A stretch of 64,000 nucleotides of DNA. It comes from Campylobacter jejuni (GTDB lineage Bacteria > Campylobacterota > Campylobacteria > Campylobacterales > Campylobacteraceae). The position numbers and the translations under genes are program-made. The DNA lies in assembly GCA_014305285.1 (NCBI GenBank), contig JACRSG010000002.1, positions 124,001-188,000 on the forward strand, read 5' to 3'. This document shows positions 49,989 to 58,882 of this stretch, piece by piece. Positions within the stretch are counted from its first letter, which is position 1. Every line of letters starts with the position of its first letter. The notes below the pieces were generated by a model. That model had not been told where the DNA came from. It did no database searches and worked only from the letters and a program-made list of their open reading frames with translations.

Positions 49989-50153
49989 ATGTTATTTTTT
50001 CCCAAAAGCTGCAAAAGCAGATGAAATTTACACTCATATAAAAACACAACAGGTATTATACTATAGGATACTAATGAAGCAGTTTTAGCAATTTTGAGCG
50101 ATGTCAAAGACGTAGTAAGCGTATATCATCATACCCCTACTACAAGAAATTAA
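49989..50153 (+). pseudogene. gene relic upstream of metA
   Basis: On the plus strand, ADEIYTHIKTQQVLYY in one frame and DTNEAVLAILSDVKDVVSVY then HHTPTTRN in another look like parts of one small conserved protein interrupted by a frameshift (around 50060-50070) with an in-frame stop early on. An initiating ATG at 49989 leads to a stop after 11 codons. Not recognised as a known family. The 100-base gap 49399-49499 and the rest of this gap show no gene. Confidence 0.5.
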
Positions 50154-50157
50154 ACCA

Positions 50158-51039
50158 TCAAAGTACAAAAGGTGTGCTTTGATATACATCATAATTGAGC
50201 CAATTTACAAAAATGGTATTTGCATTTGAACGCCAATTGTATTTTATATTGCCTTTTTTATCATAATAATTTTTAGCTTTTTGTATGAAATTATCTCTTA
50301 CATATTCTTGATGTAAAGTCTCTTTAAAATACTCCAAATGGCCTAAAATAAAAATATTCTTTTCATCTCTTAACAAAGCTGAACCAATTTTTTTATTTTT
50401 AAGCAAAACTTTCAAATTCCCTTGTTTTTGCAACTCTGAAATTTGCTCTTCATCCATACTAGAATGTCTTGAATGAGGCATTAAAACCTTTTCATCTAAA
50501 TTCATCAAAAGCAAGTCAGGCGAAACCTTGTCATGTTTATAAATTCCAAAAATTTTCTTATCTAAAGCAATTTTATCTACACCATGAAAATACTTTAAAG
50601 CAGCCATAGCACCCCAACAAATATACATAGAACTTGTTACATTTTGCTGTAAAAAATCAAAAATTTCTAGCAATTCTTCCCAGTAAGCAACCTTTTCAAA
50701 ATCCATTTGCTCCACAGGAGCTCCCGTAACGATAGCACCGTCAAATTTATGTTTTTTAATTTCTTCAATACCCTTATAAAATTTTTCTAAATGAGTAAAA
50801 GGAGTGTTTTTACCCACATAGCTAGTCGTAGCTAAAAGTGTGATATTGACTTGTAAAGGAGAATTTGCAAGTAAACTTAAAATTTGATTTTCTGTTTCAA
50901 TTTTTTTTGGCATAAGATTGATGATCAAAATCTCTTGCGGACGGATATCTTGATGTTGTGCCCTCTTTGATCCCATGATAAAAGCATGCTCTTTTAAGAA
51001 CTCATAAGCGGGTATATTTTCTGGAATAATAAGTGGCAT
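50158..51039 (-). CDS. metA: homoserine O-acyltransferase (probably O-acetyltransferase)
   Basis: 293 residues of the MetA family from ATG at 51039, after AAAGGAG; a frame start at 51084 lies within tusA. The catalytic cysteine is in [13 protein letters not shown] and the active-site His is in MPHSRHSSM. The position that separates acetyl- from succinyl-CoA enzymes (Gly111 in E. coli) is Glu110 here ([10 protein letters not shown]), the residue of acetyl-CoA-using enzymes. It therefore should make O-acetylhomoserine for the downstream-acting MetY-type enzyme of the same operon. Confidence 0.92.
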   Translation of the reverse strand: MPLIIPENIPAYEFLKEHAFIMGSKRAQHQDIRPQEILIINLMPKKIETENQILSLLANSPLQVNITLLATTSYVGKNTPFTHLEKFYKGIEEIKKHKFDGAIVTGAPVEQMDFEKVAYWEELLEIFDFLQQNVTSSMYICWGAMAALKYFHGVDKIALDKKIFGIYKHDKVSPDLLLMNLDEKVLMPHSRHSSMDEEQISELQKQGNLKVLLKNKKIGSALLRDEKNIFILGHLEYFKETLHQEYVRDNFIQKAKNYYDKKGNIKYNWRSNANTIFVNWLNYDVYQSTPFVL

Positions 51040-51049
51040 TTTTTCTCCT

Positions 51050-51271
51050 TTATTTTTTAATAAGCTTGATTCTCCATTCTGCATCGCTTAAAAGTTCAAA
51101 ATCAACGATCTCATGTCCTTCTTCAGCAGCCCATTGTGGGATTGTTTCTGTAGCTTGTGTACAATCAAAAAGAATTTCTAATTCTTCACCGCTTTTTAAA
51201 GTTTGAACCAAACTCTTTGTTTCAACGAGTGGAAAGGGACAAACCTTTCCTCTAGTATCTAAAGTTACCAT
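51050..51271 (-). CDS. TusA/TsuB-family sulfur carrier protein
   Basis: 73 residues with the TusA/SirA fold. The reactive cysteine is in the CPxP motif of [20 protein letters not shown] (about residue 11). It lies directly between the YeeE/YedE-type transporter and metA. In E. coli the comparable pair YeeE-YeeD (TsuA-TsuB) imports thiosulfate, so this protein probably accepts sulfur from the transporter. It overlaps the window-predicted extended metA frame, not the true metA start. Confidence 0.88.
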   Translation of the reverse strand: MVTLDTRGKVCPFPLVETKSLVQTLKSGEELEILFDCTQATETIPQWAAEEGHEIVDFELLSDAEWRIKLIKK

Positions 51272-51280
51272 ATCTTATCC

Positions 51281-52315
51281 TTATATTTTTTGCCTTACCT
51301 TACGCGTAGGCAATATAATTGTATAAAAAGTAGCTATATAAGCACCTATTAAGAAAAATACCGTAGCAACCCAACCTTTATATGAAAAAAGTGATGTTTC
51401 TACCAATCCATTGCCTATAGTACAACCTCCAGCAAGAGAAGCTCCAATTCCCATTAAAATTCCCCCTATACTCGCATAAGCTAAGGTTTTTTTATCCGGG
51501 AGACGAAATCTAAATTCCCCTGATAATTTAGCACCCAAAAAAGCCCCAAGTGCGATTCCAAGAACTAAAAAAACTCCCCAATCAATCAACTCAACATTGC
51601 CTGTGCTAAAGTATTGTACAAGATTTGCTGAAGGAGTTGTAATCCCTAAACCATGATTTCTTCCACTCCAACTCGAAAGAGGCCAAGCCAAAATAGCAAT
51701 CAATCCCACCAAAACAGCCGTAACAAAAGGATGCCATGATTTTTCAAACAATATATGTGAAATTCCTTGCCTTCTAGGCTTTAATCTTGCGACTTTAAGG
51801 CGTGGCTTGCGTAATTCTCTCATCACAAAAAAGCCAACAACCAAATTCAATATGATCACCAAAAACCAAGGAGAAATTCCCAAACTTTGATAAAGAGTTC
51901 CATCAGAAATTTTAAAAGTGTTTAAATTTTCTTGCAAGGGTAAAAGAACTCCATATTTTACAATACTTGCACTAAAAGCATAAAACAATAAAGCTGCGAT
52001 AGAACCGATCAAGCCCTCCCCTGCTCTATACCAAGTTCCTGTAGCACATCCTCCTGCTATCACCATGCCAAATCCAAAAATAATCCCACCAATAATCGTT
52101 GAGAGCCAATAAAACTCTTCAGACTTAACCGAAATATATCCTAAAGAATGAAGAGTCCAAACACCTATACTTTGTAATGCAACGACGATAAAAAGTGCTA
52201 TAAAAATTGTAAATTTTTTACTTAAAAATACATCCCTATAAGCTCCTACAACGCAAAATCGTCCCCTTTGTAAAACAAAGCCCAATAAAAAACCTACTAT
52301 GATTCCACTTAACAT
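51281..52315 (-). CDS. YeeE/YedE (TsuA-type) sulfur-compound transporter
   Basis: 344 residues with about nine to ten membrane helices in two repeats. Conserved cysteines in QRGRFCVVGAYRD (about 21), GGCATGTWYRAGEG (about 89) and GGCTIGNGLVETS (about 305) match the ones that pass thiosulfate through TsuA. It is followed 9 bases on by a TusA-like carrier and preceded by metB/metY. In C. jejuni reference genomes I recall metB and metA adjacent without this pair, so it may be strain-variable. Confidence 0.9.
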   Translation of the reverse strand: MLSGIIVGFLLGFVLQRGRFCVVGAYRDVFLSKKFTIFIALFIVVALQSIGVWTLHSLGYISVKSEEFYWLSTIIGGIIFGFGMVIAGGCATGTWYRAGEGLIGSIAALLFYAFSASIVKYGVLLPLQENLNTFKISDGTLYQSLGISPWFLVIILNLVVGFFVMRELRKPRLKVARLKPRRQGISHILFEKSWHPFVTAVLVGLIAILAWPLSSWSGRNHGLGITTPSANLVQYFSTGNVELIDWGVFLVLGIALGAFLGAKLSGEFRFRLPDKKTLAYASIGGILMGIGASLAGGCTIGNGLVETSLFSYKGWVATVFFLIGAYIATFYTIILPTRKVRQKI

Positions 52316-52326
52316 AAAAACGCTCT

Positions 52327-53598
52327 TTAACTTTCTATAGCTTGTTTTAAATCCGCTATCAAATCATCGCTATTTTCAAGCCCTATGCTTAAACGCACAG
52401 TAGTTTTCTTAATGCCTGCTTTTTGAAGTTCTTCTTCGCTTAGTTGCGAATGAGTCGTAGAAGCAGGATGAATGATCAAAGATTTACTATCACCTAAATT
52501 TGCAGCAAGTAAGAAAAGTTGAGTTTTATCACAAATTCTTCTAGCATGCTCATAATCCTTAGCTTCAAAGCTTAAAAGTCCACTAGCAAAATTTTTATCA
52601 AAATATTTTTTAAATAAATTATGATAAGCATTGCTTGCTAAAGTAGGATAATTTACACCCTTGATATCAGGATGAGAATTTAAAAAATTCGCAACTTTTT
52701 CAGCATTTTGACTGTGTTTTTCTATACGTAATGCTAAAGTTTCAAGTCCTTGCAAAAGCAACCAAGCATTTTGAGGTGCTAAGCTGGCTCCTAAATCTCT
52801 AAGCCAAGTGATGATGATTTTAATGCTAAAAATTGGCAAATCAAGTGTATTTAAATTCAGTCCATGATAACTCGGATCAGGAGTGTTAAAAGCTTTATAT
52901 CTATCGTTATTTTTAAGCAAGTCATTTAAATCTTTTCTTTCTATAAGCGCTCCACCTAAAGCACTGCCTTGACCGCTTACATATTTGCTTAAACTATGCA
53001 CGATTATATCTACACCATATTTAAAAGGTTGAAGTAAAAAAGGAGTGGCAACGGTATTATCACAAATGCTAACGATTTTATGTTTTTTGGCTATAGAGGT
53101 TATTTTTTCTATATCAGCTATGGCAATTTGAGGATTTGAAAGACTTTCGAAAAAAATCGCTTTTGTATTATTGTCTATAATTTTTTCTAAACTATCTATA
53201 TCATCGATATCAAATTCTTTAGCTTCTATGCCAAAATTTTTAAGTGTATGAGAAATCAAATTTTGAGTTCCACCATAAATTTTGTTCGAATACACGACAT
53301 TATCCCCGAAACTTGCTAAATTTACAAGGGCATAAAAACAAGCTGCCATACCACTAGCAACAGGAATTCCAAAAGCCCCGCCCTCGATATTAGCAAGTCT
53401 TTGTCCTAAAACATCGCTTGTAGGATTGCCTATCCTTGTGTAGATATTGCCAAGTTCTTGAAGATTAAATCTCGCTGCAGCTTGATCTAAATTTTCAAAA
53501 TTATACGCAGTGTTTTGATATATAGGCACACTGATACTTCTTTGGGTATCAAAATTATAAGCTCCGTGTAATGCTAAAGTTTCTTTATTCAAATTCAT
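52327..53598 (-). CDS. metB: O-acetylhomoserine sulfhydrylase / cystathionine gamma-synthase-type enzyme
   Basis: 423 residues of the PLP-dependent Cys/Met metabolism family. PLP-lysine in VHSLSKYVSGQGSALGG (about residue 205). The length and the insertion NNDRYKAFNTPDPSYHGLNL are those of O-acetylhomoserine sulfhydrylases (MetY), which are longer than MetB (386), so direct use of sulfide to make homocysteine is likely. The usual C. jejuni annotation is metB. It is the first structural gene after a Cys/Met-containing leader. Confidence 0.93.
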   Translation of the reverse strand: MNLNKETLALHGAYNFDTQRSISVPIYQNTAYNFENLDQAAARFNLQELGNIYTRIGNPTSDVLGQRLANIEGGAFGIPVASGMAACFYALVNLASFGDNVVYSNKIYGGTQNLISHTLKNFGIEAKEFDIDDIDSLEKIIDNNTKAIFFESLSNPQIAIADIEKITSIAKKHKIVSICDNTVATPFLLQPFKYGVDIIVHSLSKYVSGQGSALGGALIERKDLNDLLKNNDRYKAFNTPDPSYHGLNLNTLDLPIFSIKIIITWLRDLGASLAPQNAWLLLQGLETLALRIEKHSQNAEKVANFLNSHPDIKGVNYPTLASNAYHNLFKKYFDKNFASGLLSFEAKDYEHARRICDKTQLFLLAANLGDSKSLIIHPASTTHSQLSEEELQKAGIKKTTVRLSIGLENSDDLIADLKQAIES

Positions 53599-53620
53599 TT
53601 TTTATCCTTTTTTGTCAATT

Positions 53621-53652
53621 AAAAAATACTAAAAAGCTTTTTATTCAGCTTT
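53621..53652 (-). terminator. possible attenuator before metB
   Basis: On the minus strand AAAGCT, an eight-base loop and AGCTTT (53633-53652) precede a T-rich tract ending in TTTTTT (53621-53626). The stem is only 6 bp and AT-rich, so its termination strength is doubtful. It lies between the leader peptide and metB, where an attenuator would be expected. Confidence 0.4.
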
Positions 53653-53707
53653 AAACAAAATTGTTTAGAAAATTAAATTTATAGAATAGGGTATTTATAC
53701 GAGTAGA

Positions 53708-53770
53708 TTAAGCGTGCCAAGCACGCATACAGAAAGAAGAAAACATAAAATTGAAGTGAATACAAGACAT
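53708..53770 (-). CDS. Cys/Met-containing leader peptide of the met/sulfur operon
   Basis: 20-residue ORF MSCIHFNFMFSSFCMRAWHA with a strong AGAAAGGAG site, 110 bases before metB. It contains two Cys, two internal Met, two His and one Trp in 20 residues, and a perfect GCGTGC/GCACGC hairpin (53712-53726) covers its last codons. Position upstream of sulfur genes suggests a ribosome-stalling leader that senses cysteine or methionine supply. Not part of any standard ORF listing. Confidence 0.75.
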   Translation of the reverse strand: MSCIHFNFMFSSFCMRAWHA

Positions 53771-53798
53771 TTTTTCTCCTTTCTAAAAATTATTGATT

Positions 53799-53804
53799 AT
53801 TGTA
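53799..53804 (-). promoter_or_regulatory. -10 element of the met/sulfur operon
   Basis: TACAAT on the minus strand, about 29 bases before the leader-peptide start, leaving a short leader. It follows the flgE2 downstream terminator, so the met operon starts independently. Confidence 0.5.
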
Positions 53805-53847
53805 TCTTGAAAAAATAAAATTAAAATTAAGAAATTTGTTAATGGTT

Positions 53848-53894
53848 TAAAAATTTTATTGCAACTCACCCTAGCAAGAGTGAGCTAGCAATAA
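53848..53894 (-). terminator. terminator downstream of flgE2
   Basis: TTATTGC ... GCAATAA outer stem (7 bp) enclosing a CTCAC/GTGAG inner stem, followed on the minus strand by AAAATTTTT. It ends the flgE2 transcript after the structured region. Confidence 0.75.
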
Positions 53895-53985
53895 ATTGAA
53901 GGCAGTTCAAGCCTAAGTCTAGTATTACAAGACTACCAAGATAGGCTTGTAAAGCGAGGCTTGCTCCTTAAAGGAGCAAAAAAAC
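53848..53985 (-). ncRNA. candidate structured RNA downstream of flgE2
   Basis: Three stems follow in a row on the minus strand after the flgE2 stop: TTGCTCCTT/AAGGAGCAA (53961-53979, 9 bp), AAGCCTA/TAGGCTT (53909-53915 with 53942-53948) enclosing AGTC/GACT, and the terminal TTATTGC/GCAATAA terminator. No ORF spans the region. This could be a long 3' UTR or an sRNA released from it. It is not 6S, tmRNA or RNase P RNA by size or sequence. Confidence 0.4.
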
Positions 53986-54012
53986 AATATTTTATAGAAT
54001 GCTAAGCTTAAA

Positions 54013-56625
54013 TTATTGTTTAAGCTGGATCAAGGTTTGAAGCATTTGATCACTGGTTGAAATGGTTTTTGAATTTGCTTGATAACCCCTTTGGATGATA
54101 ATAAGCTCTGTTAAAGAACGACTTAAATCCACATTCGACATTTCAAGTGCTGAGGTTTTCATCTCTCCACGTCCACCTGTTCCAGCTTCACCTACTACGA
54201 TATTACCACTATTTGCAGTGACTTTAAAAAGATTTCCACCGATTTCTTCAAGACCTGAGTTGTTTGCTACTGAAGCCATTGCGATTTTTGCCACTGCAAA
54301 GGTTTTACCATTGGTAAATTCTCCTAAGATATTTCCTTTATCATCCACACGGATTGCATCAGGTTTTAAGTTACCTGAAGTATAACCATCGGTTGCTTGA
54401 GAAGTTAGAGTTGAAGCTGAATTTGAGCTTACAAGACCGTCATTGCTTCCGCTTGTTCCAAAGGAAAGTTTGATTTGTTGATTGGGTGCGGCACCATTGT
54501 TGGGTGAAAAATTTATCGTTCTTGGCGTGTAGTTTGATAAAGATCCATCGTTGTTAAATCTTGCACTACCCACGATAATATTGTTTGGACCTTCGCCTGT
54601 AGTGTTGATCTCTGCAGGTTCTGGCACACGGATAATCATTTGCCATTCATTGCCCCCATCTTGAGTGGTGCTTTGCTTAACAAACTGCACTTCTAAAGTG
54701 TGTTTTGAACCTAAAGAATCATAAATTTCAAGCCCCGCTGAAAAAGCAGAAAGTTTTAAAAGCTCACTTTGTTTGACTTGATTTCCTGCAGGAAAAGAAC
54801 CATCAAGACCTTTAAAAATCTTTGTAAAAGCATCATTAGTACTTACAGTGCCTCTCTTATCTGTATAAGCAGTGACATTAAAATTCATATTATGAGGATT
54901 AAAATTCAATGGTCCTTGTACCCCATTACCACCTGCAGCCGTAAGTGTTGGACTTTGTGAAGTTTGATTAGCATTTGTAAGAGAAAAAGCTCCTGAAGAA
55001 TTGACTACAACTTTAACATTTTCATTGACATCCGCTACAGCAAAACTTCCACTTCCATCATAATCCACCCCATATCTAGCATCTCTTTGTAAAAGCTCTC
55101 TTAAATCTTCAGTAGTGTGAAAAGTCCTTGCATTCGTATTTAACAAAGAACCACTTACGACTGCATTATAATAATTTTGCGAACCCACAGTAGCAGCGTC
55201 TGTACCATTCCAAACAGTAGGATTACCTGTACCTTGCACATAATTAAAACCTCCATCAGGATTATACATAGGAGAAAGAGTTTGAGGAGAAGAATTATAA
55301 ATATATTTATGTGCTGTTATTATTTGTGCATTCGATGTACCCGTAAGAGTAGCAGTATTTGGATTATTTTGTGGATTAAATGTAAGCTGTGTAGCTGTCC
55401 ATAAAGAACTTCCATTTCTATTAATAGTCGGCATATTATTACCATTATTATTATTAAATGTGAAATTTTGAGTGTTGTTATCAAATATAGCATTCCAAAG
55501 CTCTCCTGCAGTATTATCAGTATTTACTGTAAGATCGATATTTTTCATATTATCTGTTGTGCCATCGGAATTATCATTGATAAAATCAATTCCACTACCA
55601 TCAGCATTTTTTACAGCTCTAACTCCTGTTCCATCTCTTGTATCATTGGGAGCGGTAAAGGTATTGATATAAGCTATAGCGTCATCTATACTTGATATAG
55701 TATCACTTTCTATGTTTACACCATTTAAAACTATGCTTAATTTTGTTTTTTGAGTATCATATCCCCAAAAGGCTGCCGTTTGATTTTGCTTTAAATTTGG
55801 ATCAAAAGCATTTGCACCTGCTTTATTTGTAGAGTATTTTGCATCCGCATAAGACACCCAAATGCCTTGTCCATCTCTTAAATTTAAGCCTTGTCCATTT
55901 GCATTAAATAAAGAAGCCGCATCCACACCTTTTTCAGTTACTTCAACTGAGTTTTTAGAAGTGGTATAAAACTGAGTCGTTCCTGTATCGTTTTCATTTT
56001 TTTCTTCACTAGTTTTTAGATTATATCCATGAACAGAATCAAGTGCATATAAAGGAGTGCTTGCCGTGCCTATATTTAAACCACTATTCAAATTTGCCTT
56101 GATAGCCACTTCTGTGGATTGTGCTGCAGGGATATGCATACCTGGATCGATGAAAATGTTTTGTGGAGTTCTTGAACTGTCTATGCTTTGAGTATCCCAG
56201 TTGATATTCCATCCTTGAACCACAAAGCCAGCATTATTAACAAAATTTCCATAAGCATCAAGCTTAAAATCCCCATCCCTTGTAAGATAATTTGTAAGCC
56301 CACCATCATCACTCACCATAAAAAAACCATCGCCATTTATAGCCACATCGGTGTTTTTATTTGTAGTTTGCACTGAACCTTGAGAATGAATTCTAGTTGT
56401 AGAATTCACTGAAGCACCAAGACCGATTTGAAGTGGATTTGATCCGCCTCTTCCATCGGTTGGAGAAGTAGCGATTTTGACTGTTTGAGAAAACATGGTT
56501 CCAAAATCTGCACGAGAGTATTTAAAACCATTGGTATTAACATTTGAAATGTTATTACCTTCAACATCCATCGCAACTTGATGTGTTTGTAGTCCGCTTA
56601 CACCAGACCAAAGTGATCTCATCAT
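54013..56625 (-). CDS. flgE2: flagellar hook protein FlgE2
   Basis: 870 residues. The N-terminus MRSLWSGVSGLQTHQVAMDVEGNNISNVNTNGFKYSR and the C-terminal helix SLTELIIIQRGYQANSKTISTSDQMLQTL are the conserved axial-protein D0 elements; the hundreds of residues between are the large, variable D1-D4 domains that make Campylobacter hooks long. Slightly longer than the form I recall from NCTC 11168. Two ATGs at the start differ by one residue. A perfect sigma54 promoter lies upstream. Confidence 0.95.
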   Translation of the reverse strand: MMRSLWSGVSGLQTHQVAMDVEGNNISNVNTNGFKYSRADFGTMFSQTVKIATSPTDGRGGSNPLQIGLGASVNSTTRIHSQGSVQTTNKNTDVAINGDGFFMVSDDGGLTNYLTRDGDFKLDAYGNFVNNAGFVVQGWNINWDTQSIDSSRTPQNIFIDPGMHIPAAQSTEVAIKANLNSGLNIGTASTPLYALDSVHGYNLKTSEEKNENDTGTTQFYTTSKNSVEVTEKGVDAASLFNANGQGLNLRDGQGIWVSYADAKYSTNKAGANAFDPNLKQNQTAAFWGYDTQKTKLSIVLNGVNIESDTISSIDDAIAYINTFTAPNDTRDGTGVRAVKNADGSGIDFINDNSDGTTDNMKNIDLTVNTDNTAGELWNAIFDNNTQNFTFNNNNGNNMPTINRNGSSLWTATQLTFNPQNNPNTATLTGTSNAQIITAHKYIYNSSPQTLSPMYNPDGGFNYVQGTGNPTVWNGTDAATVGSQNYYNAVVSGSLLNTNARTFHTTEDLRELLQRDARYGVDYDGSGSFAVADVNENVKVVVNSSGAFSLTNANQTSQSPTLTAAGGNGVQGPLNFNPHNMNFNVTAYTDKRGTVSTNDAFTKIFKGLDGSFPAGNQVKQSELLKLSAFSAGLEIYDSLGSKHTLEVQFVKQSTTQDGGNEWQMIIRVPEPAEINTTGEGPNNIIVGSARFNNDGSLSNYTPRTINFSPNNGAAPNQQIKLSFGTSGSNDGLVSSNSASTLTSQATDGYTSGNLKPDAIRVDDKGNILGEFTNGKTFAVAKIAMASVANNSGLEEIGGNLFKVTANSGNIVVGEAGTGGRGEMKTSALEMSNVDLSRSLTELIIIQRGYQANSKTISTSDQMLQTLIQLKQ

Positions 56626-56700
56626 CTTAAATCCTTTATAAAATATTGCTTTAAAAATTTAACGCTTTATTTAAAAATTTTTGCGTTCATGTGAAGTTTA

Positions 56701-56720
56701 TAAGCAAGTTCTGTTCCAAC
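56701..56720 (-). promoter_or_regulatory. sigma54 (RpoN) promoter of flgE2
   Basis: GTTGGAACAGAACTTGCTTA on the minus strand: TTGGAAC and TTGCTT with GG-N10-GC spacing, matching the RpoN consensus. It is about 80 bases before the flgE2 start, consistent with class 2 flagellar regulation by FlgS/FlgR. The 100-base remainder up to ruvC shows nothing further. Confidence 0.9.
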
Positions 56721-56823
56721 TTTTGAAATTTTTTAGGAAATTTTTAAAAAATTATAGAAAAAATTTAAAGGTATTTTGGGAGTTTATGGAGCTTTGGATT
56801 TTTTGTAACGAAAATTACCAAAA

Positions 56824-57306
56824 TTACACTCTAGTTCTTAAATTTGCCGCATGAGTTAAAGCCACTGCAATAGCATCGGTGATATCTAAAGGTTTGATAT
56901 CTTTACTAAGTCCTAAAAGTCTTTTTACCATAAAAGCAACTTGTTCTTTGCTTGCTTTGGCTTTTCCTGTAACGGCTTTTTTCACTTGTAAGGGAGTGTA
57001 TTCTGCAAAGTCTCCATGAATTTGAAGAATTTTCAAAGATAGGGCTCCGCGAAATTGTGCCAGTTTTAAAACGGTTTTTGGATTGTAAGCAAAAAAAATA
57101 TCTTCTATGACTACTTCATCAAAAGAATGATTTTTAAAAATCAAGTCCAAACCCTCACAAAGCTCTGTGATTTGATACTGCAAGGTGCTTGGCTTTATCT
57201 TTATAAGCCCTGCTTCCATGAGAATGTTTTTTCCTTTGTTGGCTTCTATGATAGCATAACCACAATTTCTCGAACCTGGATCTATACCTAAAATTTTCAA
57301 ATTCAT
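56824..57306 (-). CDS. ruvC: Holliday junction resolvase RuvC
   Basis: 160 residues. Nuclease active-site acids are in [14 protein letters not shown] (Asp8), [14 protein letters not shown] (Glu) and [14 protein letters not shown] (Asp pair near the C-terminus). It resolves recombination junctions with RuvAB. Divergent from dnaA. Confidence 0.97.
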   Translation of the reverse strand: MNLKILGIDPGSRNCGYAIIEANKGKNILMEAGLIKIKPSTLQYQITELCEGLDLIFKNHSFDEVVIEDIFFAYNPKTVLKLAQFRGALSLKILQIHGDFAEYTPLQVKKAVTGKAKASKEQVAFMVKRLLGLSKDIKPLDITDAIAVALTHAANLRTRV

Positions 57307-57400
57307 ACCCTTTGAAAAATAAATACAAAAACGGATTTTAACCTTTTTTTATGAAATTTAAGATAAAATTTATACATTATGCAAAATTTAAAGAGAGATT

Positions 57401-58723
57401 ATGAATCCAAGCCAAATACTTGAAAATTTAAAAAAAGAATTAAGCGAAAACGAATACGAAAACTATCTATCCAATTTAAAATTCAACGAAAAACAAAGCA
57501 AAGCAGATCTTTTGGTTTTTAACGCTCCAAATGAACTCATGGCTAAATTCATACAAACCAAATACGGCAAAAAAATCGCACATTTTTATGAAGTGCAAAG
57601 CGGAAATAAAGCCATCATAAACATACAAGCACAAAGTGCTAAACAAAGCAACAAAAGCGCAAAAATCGACATAGCCCATATAAAAGCCCAAAGCACGATT
57701 TTAAATCCTTCTTTTACTTTTGAAAGTTTTGTTGTGGGGGATTCTAACAAATACGCCTATGGAGCATGCAAAGCCATCATACACAAAGACAAGCTTGGAA
57801 AACTTTATAATCCTATCTTTGTTTATGGGCCTACAGGACTTGGAAAAACCCATTTACTTCAAGCGGTTGGAAACGCGAGTTTAGAAATGGGAAAAAAAGT
57901 CATTTACGCTACAAGTGAAAATTTTATCAACGATTTTACTTCAAATTTAAAAAATGGTTCTTTGGATAAATTTCATGAAAAGTATAGAAACTGCGATGTT
58001 TTACTTATAGATGATGTGCAGTTTTTAGGAAAAACCGATAAAATTCAAGAAGAATTTTTCTTTATATTTAATGAAATCAAAAATAACGATGGACAAATCA
58101 TCATGACTTCAGACAATCCACCCAATATGCTAAAAGGCATAACCGAACGCTTAAAAAGTCGTTTTGCACATGGGATCATAGCTGATATAACTCCACCTCA
58201 ACTGGACACAAAAATAGCCATCATAAGAAAAAAATGTGAATTTAATGATATCAATCTTTCTAATGATATCATAAACTATATCGCCACTTCTTTAGGGGAT
58301 AATATAAGAGAAATTGAAGGTATCATCATAAGTTTAAATGCTTATGCAACCATACTAGGACAAGAAATCACACTCGAACTTGCCAAAAGTGTGATGAAAG
58401 ATCACATCAAAGAAAAGAAAGAAAATATCACTATAGATGACATTTTATCTTTGGTGTGTAAAGAATTTAACATCAAACCAAGCGATGTGAAATCCAATAA
58501 AAAAACTCAAAATATAGTCACAGCAAGACGCATTGTGATTTACCTAGCTAGGACACTTACGGCTTTGACTATGCCACAACTTGCGAATTATTTTGAAATG
58601 AAAGATCATACGGCCATTTCACATAATGTTAAAAAAATCACAGAAATGATAGAAAATGATGCTTCTTTAAAAGCAAAAATCGAAGAACTTAAAAACAAAA
58701 TTCTTGTTAAAAGTCAAAGTTAG
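57401..58723 (+). CDS. dnaA: chromosomal replication initiator DnaA
   Basis: 440 residues. AAA+ core with Walker A GPTGLGKTH (about 147-155), Walker B LLIDDVQFLGKT and sensor TSDNPPNML; the C-terminal helix-turn-helix box has MKDHTAISHNVKKI. It initiates replication at oriC, which lies just downstream. Plus-strand, while genes to the left run away from it, as expected at an origin. Confidence 0.99.
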   Translation: MNPSQILENLKKELSENEYENYLSNLKFNEKQSKADLLVFNAPNELMAKFIQTKYGKKIAHFYEVQSGNKAIINIQAQSAKQSNKSAKIDIAHIKAQSTILNPSFTFESFVVGDSNKYAYGACKAIIHKDKLGKLYNPIFVYGPTGLGKTHLLQAVGNASLEMGKKVIYATSENFINDFTSNLKNGSLDKFHEKYRNCDVLLIDDVQFLGKTDKIQEEFFFIFNEIKNNDGQIIMTSDNPPNMLKGITERLKSRFAHGIIADITPPQLDTKIAIIRKKCEFNDINLSNDIINYIATSLGDNIREIEGIIISLNAYATILGQEITLELAKSVMKDHIKEKKENITIDDILSLVCKEFNIKPSDVKSNKKTQNIVTARRIVIYLARTLTALTMPQLANYFEMKDHTAISHNVKKITEMIENDASLKAKIEELKNKILVKSQS

Positions 58724-58882
58724 GTGAAAAAATGTGAAAAATAAAATCTAGAGTGTGAAAAAAAGAAATTAAGCAAAGTATGATAAAATACAAATTTGAT
58801 TATTTTGCTTTGAAGAATTTCACAATTTCAACAAGCTTATTATTACAACGAATTTAAAATTAAAATAAACCAAGGAGAAAAA
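58724..58882. other. oriC: origin of replication (oriC), dnaA-dnaN intergenic region
   Basis: 159 AT-rich bases with DnaA-box-like TGTGAAAAA at 58733-58741 and 58754-58762, a weaker GGTGAAAAA at 58723-58731, and the opposite-orientation AATTTCACA at 58816-58824, all with the TTCAC core of epsilonproteobacterial boxes. An AT-rich tract before dnaN (about 58840-58875) can serve as the unwinding element. Published C. jejuni work places oriC here. Gene orientation on both sides agrees. Confidence 0.8.

Noticed and set aside
55177-55695. several plus-strand ORFs inside flgE2
   Set aside because: Antisense shadows of the repetitive hook-domain sequence.
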